Below are positions 35,205 through 40,460 of a stretch of DNA of 40,460 nt, in pieces (the first letter of the stretch is position 1; the number at the start of each line of letters is the position of its first letter). This stretch comes from Desulfobacterales bacterium (GTDB lineage Bacteria > Desulfobacterota > Desulfobacteria > Desulfobacterales > Desulfobacteraceae): assembly GCA_022361395.1 (NCBI GenBank), contig JAKSAX010000366.1, positions 1 to 40,460 of the forward strand, read 5' to 3'. A program made the translations under genes and the position numbers. Below the pieces are notes generated by a model. The model was not told the DNA's origin and did not search any database. It saw only the letters and a program-made list of their open reading frames with translations.

Positions 35205-35960
35205 CTATCGTAAATCAATTAATTTGCTTTCCGCCTTTCTGGCAAGCGGGCTGTTTTCAGGGAGCAGTTTTATGACCAGTTCCCAGGATTTAACAGCCTG
35301 TTTAAGCTGCCCTTTGGCTTCATAGCCGTGGGCCAGGTCCGCATGGAGAATGGCTGCATCCGGATTCCGCCTGAGATGGTTGTGAAGATATGCAATTGCC
35401 CGGTCTGCCTGGCCGGTGCGGAGAAGTACCTGGGCAAGACCGTGAACCGCGGTTATAAATCCGGGTTTCTCGTCAAGCGCCTTGTTAAAGTACAATTGGG
35501 CATCGGCATAGTTCTGTTTCCCAAGGTATGCCCACCCGATATTGGTGAGAGGAAACTGGGGAGTCGGATAGATGAGGCTGTCCAGAACCAGATTAAACTG
35601 GTCAATGGCAGTATCCCATTTTTCCTGACGAAGGTAGGCTGCCCCTAAATTGTTTCTTGCCTCCATATAGTCAGGTTTGGCGGAGAGGGCCTTCTTAAAA
35701 GCCTTAACTGCCAGGTCATGTCGCTTTTTACCCATATAGGCCAGTCCCAGGCTGTTTTGGAGATGGGGATCAGCCGGGGTTAATTTTTCAGCTTCCAGCA
35801 GTTTCGCGAGTGCGGCAGTATAGTTTCCCTGGGATTGAAATACATCCCCCTCTTTTTTAATCGCCTGGGCGAGTTTTTCCTTTTTTTCCCGGTTGCCCGT
35901 GGAAGAGGCGCATGAAAGAACAAGGCATCCGCAGAAGATCAGTATCAGAATTTTTTTCAT
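35205..35960 (-). CDS. TPR lipoprotein, PilF/PilW-like
   Basis: The 251-residue protein has a lipoprotein signal with LVLSC (Cys17) and about five to six TPR repeats (for example NYTAALAKLLEAEKLTPADP, HDLAVKAFKKALSAKPDYME, QADRAIAYLHNHLRRNPDAA). This is the build of PilF/PilW pilotins that help PilQ assemble in the outer membrane, and pilQ is the convergent neighbour, though it is transcribed with serS-thrC and not with pil. Generic TPR lipoprotein is the safe call. Its ATG overlaps the stop of the LysM-like gene (ATGA). Confidence 0.8.
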   Translation of the reverse strand: MKKILILIFCGCLVLSCASSTGNREKKEKLAQAIKKEGDVFQSQGNYTAALAKLLEAEKLTPADPHLQNSLGLAYMGKKRHDLAVKAFKKALSAKPDYMEARNNLGAAYLRQEKWDTAIDQFNLVLDSLIYPTPQFPLTNIGWAYLGKQNYADAQLYFNKALDEKPGFITAVHGLAQVLLRTGQADRAIAYLHNHLRRNPDAAILHADLAHGYEAKGQLKQAVKSWELVIKLLPENSPLARKAESKLIDLR

Positions 35961-37447
35961 GGTGTTTTCTCAATGGTCAACAGTTCAATTCCTTCTCTGG
36001 TCAGAAAGTCCCTGGTACGCTCCGCTGGCAGGGTTCTGACAACAAAGTATTTTTCCGTTTCTCTGCTTACATACAGGCCGTAAAGGGTTTCTACCTTTCC
36101 GTTTTCGTTTATGGCCGGATTTTTCCAGGTGTCATATCCCAGGTGTGAAAAAAGCAACAGGGAGATCTCCCCCATACTCAGTTCCGGAGACAGGGTTAAA
36201 ACCTCGTAACCCTGTGTTTTTATGGTGTCAAGGGCCTGGCCGTATACATTTCCGTTGTTGATCAGCCGGTCCGGTTCCCTGGGGTGTGTGATCCGGCCCA
36301 TAATGACTGTCATCCTGATTTTATCCTGAACAACGGGAATATTTTCATCAGGTGTATAGGTATAGGGTGTAACGGACATCAGTCTTTTGATAAGATCGTC
36401 CTGGGATTCAGGCATCTCATCAAGGGAGAGGCGGGGCTTATTGAACAAGGGGGAGCGTGAAAGGGCCTTGTTGAGCTCCTGCAGCCGGATTTCCCTCCAA
36501 TAGGCCTTCATCGCCCTTAGAAGATCCTGGTCAAAATCCGCGGCAGGTGTGTCCGGGGGAAGAATCAGGGTTTTACTTCCGTCGGTTTCTTTCAGGAGAG
36601 GGGTCTTGGACAGGTCTAATTCTTTGGCCGGGGTGCCGTCTTTTCCCGGGAAATACATCTTTCCCTGGTGCATCAGGGTGCCCTCAATGAGCCGGGCATA
36701 CCTTTTTAACCGGCTCAGGTCCCTTGGGGTAAGCACCGGCTGGGGCATTGCCCGGAATGTCTTTCCCTTTACACCCTCTTGGGTGCCTGCCTGTTTATCC
36801 TTTTGCGGAATACCCTGGGCTAAAAAAGTGTCAAACCAGGGTTGGGAAAGGATTTCAGGGGAAGGGACCAATACCTGGGTCCCCAGGTAAATCTGGTTGA
36901 TATCCGTAATGTCCGGGTTGAGAAGCGTGAATGTTTTTTCGCCGACGTCCGATACTGCCCCGCCTTTCTTTAAAAATTCCTTTCCCAGCAAGGTTGATAC
37001 GGTATCTCCGGTCCTGATGGTATGCTGGCGGATGAAATCAGCTAATTTCTCTTTTTCAAATTCAAGGGAAAACTCAAGTACCGGAACTTCAACAATGCCG
37101 GTCTCTTTCTGCTGGTATGCCTGCCCTTTAACCCGCTTCAGGGGGATGAGGATCTGATGCCCCGGTGCAATGGCGTCAATATTACTCAGCTTTGGATTGA
37201 TCTTTTTAAAGATTTTCAGGAATCGGGGAAAATCTGATGCCGATATTTCGCCCTTTTGGCGAAATATTTTATACAGCCAGTCATTTTTCTGCACCAGGTA
37301 GGGTTCGCAAAGGTAGTCTTCATTTTGAAAGGTAAATATAGAGTACTGCTTGTAATAGGTTTTCACACCCTCAGTTAGACCGGATATGGGCTGGCACAGG
37401 AGTATCAGTCCTGTGATCAGCCCATATATTCGTCTGAGAGATATCAC
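35957..37447 (-). CDS. Exported LysM-like protein of unknown function
   Basis: The 496-residue protein has a signal peptide (LRRIYGLITGLILLCQPISG) and two LysM-like stretches: about 48-103 (YLVQKNDWLYKIFRQKG then APGHQILIPL) and about 140-195 (HTIRTGDTVSTLLGKEFL then YLGTQVLVPS). LysM domains bind peptidoglycan. The remaining 300 residues, including a conserved-looking C-terminal domain (MTVIMGRITHPREPDRLI; GYEVLTLSPELSMGEISLLL), match no family I can name. It starts 6 bp after thrC and overlaps the TPR lipoprotein gene by 4 bp, so the two probably act together at the envelope. Confidence 0.75.
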   Translation of the reverse strand: MISLRRIYGLITGLILLCQPISGLTEGVKTYYKQYSIFTFQNEDYLCEPYLVQKNDWLYKIFRQKGEISASDFPRFLKIFKKINPKLSNIDAIAPGHQILIPLKRVKGQAYQQKETGIVEVPVLEFSLEFEKEKLADFIRQHTIRTGDTVSTLLGKEFLKKGGAVSDVGEKTFTLLNPDITDINQIYLGTQVLVPSPEILSQPWFDTFLAQGIPQKDKQAGTQEGVKGKTFRAMPQPVLTPRDLSRLKRYARLIEGTLMHQGKMYFPGKDGTPAKELDLSKTPLLKETDGSKTLILPPDTPAADFDQDLLRAMKAYWREIRLQELNKALSRSPLFNKPRLSLDEMPESQDDLIKRLMSVTPYTYTPDENIPVVQDKIRMTVIMGRITHPREPDRLINNGNVYGQALDTIKTQGYEVLTLSPELSMGEISLLLFSHLGYDTWKNPAINENGKVETLYGLYVSRETEKYFVVRTLPAERTRDFLTREGIELLTIEKTP

Positions 37448-37453
37448 GGATGG

Positions 37454-38953
37454 TTATAAATCCAGTCGTTTTGCGATTTTTCCGGATACATCGTCAACAA
37501 ACCGGGTGAAATCGGATTTACCTAACCGTTTTTCCTGGGAAGGAATAAGGTCTGGGTCATCAGGCGAAATCAGGTCCGGCAGGTTGATGAAGGCATCATC
37601 CGGCTGAATGCCGTAACTTTCAGGGAGTTCCTTCTTAAAATACATGTCCTGGAATCCTGAGAACTTAATGGCATGGGCCGTGGCATCCAGGATGGCGGTC
37701 TCATCCCCGGTAACAATCCCCTGGGCCCTGGCGCTGACAAGACCGGCCAGGCACTCGCCGCCCTGGGTGCAGGTGATATGCCCGTTCTGGTTGGCCTGTA
37801 ACTGCCAGTCCATGATGTCCTGCTCTTTTACCTGGACCACAAAGACGTTCTGCTGTCCGCTGACCCGGTTGTACTCCCCGGCGATTTTAACCACCCGGGG
37901 CATTGATACCGGATCACCGATCATGGCGGCCTGGGCCACTGAGGGGCGGGTATCCACAGGAACAAACTCCCTTTTTTCCTCATCCGGTTCAAGGTAGTAC
38001 TTGTAAACCGGATCTGCATGTTCGGACTGTACGCCGATAATTTTCGGTAGACGGTTGATGATGCCGGCCCTGTGAAATTTCAGGAAGCCGTTCATCACAG
38101 CCGAGATATTTCCTGCATTGCCAATGGGTACGATCACAACCTTACCGCCCATGTCCCAGTCAAAATCCTGGGCAATCTCATAGGAGTAGGATTCCTGCCC
38201 GAGGATCCGCCATGCATTCTTGGAGTTCAGCAGTACCACCGGATATTTGCCGGACAGATGCTCCACAACTTTCATGCAGTCGTCAAAGACGCCGGGTATT
38301 TCAAAAACTTTGGCGCCGCTGCCTAGGGGCTGGGCCAATTGGGCCGATGTTACCTTTTTATGGGGCAGGAGAACGGCGGATTTAACCAGCGGCCCCAGAT
38401 AGGAGGCGTACAGGGCTGCGGCTGCGGAAGTGTCCCCTGTGGATGCGCAGACAGCAATTACGTCGGACACAAGTTTTTGGTCAATCAGGTATTTGATACT
38501 GGACAGGGCAGAGGCCATGCCGCGGTCCTTAAATGAGGCGCTCGGGTTCTGGCCGTCGTTTTTATAGTAAAACTTAACCCCTACGCTGTCTTGAAGCAGG
38601 GGATTGGCCTCAACCATCGGGGTATGCCCTTCCCCCAGGTAGAGAATGGAGGACAGGGGGATGGAAGGCCCTATGAATTCGTGGTACCGGTAGATACCCT
38701 TGAGAGCAGGGATCTTCAGCATTTTACGGCAGTCAAAAATCTTTTGCCAGGTGGCCCCGGAAATGTTTTTGAGCCGGTCCTCATGGCGGTCGTGGATGAG
38801 CAGCACCTGGTTGCACTCCGGACAGACGTACAGGAGTTTTTCAATGCTGTACTCCGCATCACAGCCCAGGCATTTGTAGTACAGCTCGCCTTTCGGCTCC
38901 GGAATAATATACGGCCTGATCTCCTCAGGAAAGATATCAAGATTCGGTTTCAA
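37454..38953 (-). CDS. thrC: Threonine synthase
   Basis: The 499-residue PLP enzyme has the lysine motif [11 protein letters not shown] (Lys142), [11 protein letters not shown] and a phosphate-binding PIGNAGN. The N-terminus carries a zinc-ribbon-like pair, CLGC and CPEC (Cys 28/31 and 44/47), as seen in a branch of threonine synthases and related PLP enzymes. It converts O-phosphohomoserine to threonine. Other beta-family PLP lyases are possible but the length and the zinc-ribbon form fit ThrC. Its start overlaps the end of serS by 17 bp. Confidence 0.9.
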   Translation of the reverse strand: MKPNLDIFPEEIRPYIIPEPKGELYYKCLGCDAEYSIEKLLYVCPECNQVLLIHDRHEDRLKNISGATWQKIFDCRKMLKIPALKGIYRYHEFIGPSIPLSSILYLGEGHTPMVEANPLLQDSVGVKFYYKNDGQNPSASFKDRGMASALSSIKYLIDQKLVSDVIAVCASTGDTSAAAALYASYLGPLVKSAVLLPHKKVTSAQLAQPLGSGAKVFEIPGVFDDCMKVVEHLSGKYPVVLLNSKNAWRILGQESYSYEIAQDFDWDMGGKVVIVPIGNAGNISAVMNGFLKFHRAGIINRLPKIIGVQSEHADPVYKYYLEPDEEKREFVPVDTRPSVAQAAMIGDPVSMPRVVKIAGEYNRVSGQQNVFVVQVKEQDIMDWQLQANQNGHITCTQGGECLAGLVSARAQGIVTGDETAILDATAHAIKFSGFQDMYFKKELPESYGIQPDDAFINLPDLISPDDPDLIPSQEKRLGKSDFTRFVDDVSGKIAKRLDL

Positions 38954-40217
38954 TTACTTTTTGACCTCCCATATAGGGTACAAGTGCATCCGGTATACGT
39001 ACCGTACCGTCAGCCTGTTGGTAGTTTTCAAGGATGGCTGCAAAGGTGCGGCCGACAGCCAGGCCGGACCCGTTCAGCGTATGGCAGAATTCAGGTTTCT
39101 TGGCATCTTTGCGCCTGAATTTGATATTGGCCCGCCTGGCCTGGAAATCAAGGCAGTTGGAGCAGGAAGAGATCTCCCTGTATTTATCCTGCCCGGGCAT
39201 CCAGACTTCTATATCATAGGTTTTTGTGGCGGAAAATCCCAGGTCGCCTGTACACAGGGTCACCACCTGATAGGGGAGTTCCAGCCGTTGGAGTATTGTT
39301 TCCGCATTGGCCAGCAGGGATTCCAGTTCTTCAAAGGAGGTATCGGAAGAGGTGACCTTTACCATTTCCACCTTGTTGAACTGGTGAAGGCGTATGAGGC
39401 CTTTGGTGTCCCGGCCGTAGGACCCGGCTTCGGACCTGAAACAGGGGGTATAAGCCGTGAATTTCAGGGGCAGCCGGGATTCATCAATAATCTCCTTGGC
39501 ATATATATTGGTAATGGGCACCTCTGACGTGGGAATCAGGTAGGAGTCCAGGCCGTCCAGTTTGAACAGGTCCTCTTCAAACTTCGGCAGCTGACCGGTT
39601 CCGGTCATTGTTGTCCTGTTGACGATGAAGGGCAGCAGCGACTCCTTGTAACCGTGCTCAGTCGTGTGAATATCAAGCATGAAGTTAATCAGGGCCCTTT
39701 CCAGCCGGGCGCCTGCACCCATGTACAGGGAAAACCTGGAACCGGACAATTTTGCTGCACGGCCAAAATCCAGTATACCCAGATCCTCGCCGATATCTGA
39801 ATGGTCTTTTATCTTAAAGTCAAACTCTCTCGGGGTTCCCCAGGTCTTTTCAAGGCGGTTTTCCGTATCATCCTTTCCTTTGGGTACGTCATCATGGGGC
39901 AGGTTGGGCAGGGCAATAAGAAATTCCTTTATATCGGTTTCAACCACTCCCAACTCTTTGTCCAGACCCTTAATCCGCTCTGATACTGACCGCATCTTAT
40001 CAATGCTGGGCTGGGCATCCTGGCCTGATCTCTTCATTTTGGCGATATCATCGGATGCCGTGTTGCGCTGATGCCTTAACTCTTCTATTTCAAGTAAAAG
40101 TTTTTTCCTTTTTTCTTCATTTTCCAAAAACAATGAAAAATCGATTTTGGCCCCTCGTTTTTCCATTCCTTTTTTTACGAAGTCCAAATTGTTTTTTATC
40201 TGTTTTATATCCAGCAT
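38937..40217 (-). CDS. serS: Seryl-tRNA synthetase
   Basis: The 426-residue protein is a full class II seryl-tRNA synthetase: an N-terminal antiparallel coiled coil for tRNA(Ser) (about 25-105, [20 protein letters not shown]), motif 2 in [19 protein letters not shown] with HQFNKVE, the serine-pocket segment TSEVPITN, and motif 3 in [19 protein letters not shown]. It charges tRNA(Ser). ATG 40217 has a poor ribosome site (CAGAGAC). It leads the leftward serS-thrC-LysM-TPR operon, with a promoter candidate about 70 bp upstream. Confidence 0.97.
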   Translation of the reverse strand: MLDIKQIKNNLDFVKKGMEKRGAKIDFSLFLENEEKRKKLLLEIEELRHQRNTASDDIAKMKRSGQDAQPSIDKMRSVSERIKGLDKELGVVETDIKEFLIALPNLPHDDVPKGKDDTENRLEKTWGTPREFDFKIKDHSDIGEDLGILDFGRAAKLSGSRFSLYMGAGARLERALINFMLDIHTTEHGYKESLLPFIVNRTTMTGTGQLPKFEEDLFKLDGLDSYLIPTSEVPITNIYAKEIIDESRLPLKFTAYTPCFRSEAGSYGRDTKGLIRLHQFNKVEMVKVTSSDTSFEELESLLANAETILQRLELPYQVVTLCTGDLGFSATKTYDIEVWMPGQDKYREISSCSNCLDFQARRANIKFRRKDAKKPEFCHTLNGSGLAVGRTFAAILENYQQADGTVRIPDALVPYMGGQKVIETES

Positions 40218-40286
40218 TTTGGTCTCTGTCCTGCATGGTTAATGGGTTGAAATGTCTTTGTTTATGAGATTTTTCACAATTCTACT

Positions 40287-40315
40287 CAGATAACACGGGC
40301 CATGTAAACAGTCAA
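40287..40315 (-). promoter_or_regulatory. Sigma-70 promoter candidate for serS
   Basis: On the minus strand TTGACT is followed after 17 bp by TATCTG, with an extended -10 TG before it (TGTTATCTG). The start point would be about 60 bp upstream of serS. Confidence 0.5.
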
Positions 40316-40383
40316 TGATTATTGGCCCAGGGTCAACGCATGTAACTCTTATTAATTGCCTATAGTCCCGAGCAGGCTCTATA

Positions 40384-40460
40384 TCACCCGAAGATTACCT
40401 CCTCCATATATTTTGGATCCATTGCCGCATTCAACCTCTTTGTTTTCACACTCCCTTTGA
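40384..40460 (-). CDS. Possible C-terminal end of a gene cut by the window edge
   Basis: A minus-strand frame is open from the right edge to a TGA at 40384-40386. It would end KRLNAAMDPKYMEEVIFG, which looks like real protein, but 25 codons can stay open by chance. No family recognised. The remaining 166 bp up to serS hold its promoter candidate and nothing else clear. Confidence 0.3.
   Translation of the reverse strand, partial: KGSVKTKRLNAAMDPKYMEEVIFG

Noticed and set aside
1..40460. CRISPR arrays, tRNA or rRNA genes, prophage or insertion sequence genes
   Set aside because: No regularly spaced repeats, cloverleaf-like segments with CCA context, or transposase or integrase motifs were seen on either strand.

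Overview
The window (about 40 kb, moderate GC, dense operons) looks like the chromosome of an anaerobic, Gram-negative deltaproteobacterium, most likely a sulfate reducer of the Desulfobacterota (Desulfobacterales-like). The grounds are gene content and protein style: a non-pyrrolysine MttB-type methyltransferase, an EtfAB pair followed by a membrane Fe-S/CCG oxidoreductase of the Etf:menaquinone oxidoreductase type, sigma-54 regulators, FeoB iron uptake and a type IV pilus operon. No phage, insertion sequence, CRISPR array, rRNA or tRNA was seen.

Region A (1-21.6 kb) reads as one catabolic island for a methylated amine, best guess glycine betaine and its demethylation products. A PAS/sigma-54 activator (3980-5455) sits between two divergent, near-consensus -24/-12 promoters. 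The leftward promoter drives an MttB-superfamily methyltransferase, a DadA/SoxB-like FAD oxidoreductase and a TIM-barrel protein. The rightward promoter drives a LIV-type ABC transporter (binding protein, two ATPases, two permeases), a dimethylglycine/sarcosine dehydrogenase-like flavoprotein with a GcvT folate domain, EtfB, EtfA, an Etf:quinone oxidoreductase-like membrane protein and a Usp protein. A chemoreceptor and a BCCT transporter with the betaine-type GMGIG motif follow. The inferred flow is: sense and import the amine; remove one methyl group to a corrinoid protein (not in the window); oxidise the remaining N-methyl groups with transfer of C1 to folate; pass electrons through Etf and the membrane oxidoreductase to the quinone pool. 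Almost every gap in this island carries a strong hairpin.

Region B (21.6-26.4 kb) is a ferrous iron operon. It begins with an unusual single protein that joins a Fur-type regulator to two FeoA domains, followed at 2 bp by FeoB, then a secreted double-SH3 protein and a membrane-anchored TPR protein. It ends in a roughly 165-bp imperfect palindrome and a very clean bidirectional terminator. The next ~320 bp are non-coding and hold two copies of a short palindrome.

Region C (26.7-35.2 kb) has a leftward sensor kinase/NtrC-type response regulator pair divergent from pilMNOPQ, the alignment complex and secretin of a type IV pilus. Region D (35.2-40.4 kb) runs leftward and convergent to it: serS, thrC, a LysM-like exported protein and a TPR lipoprotein. 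The last bases may hold the end of one more leftward gene.
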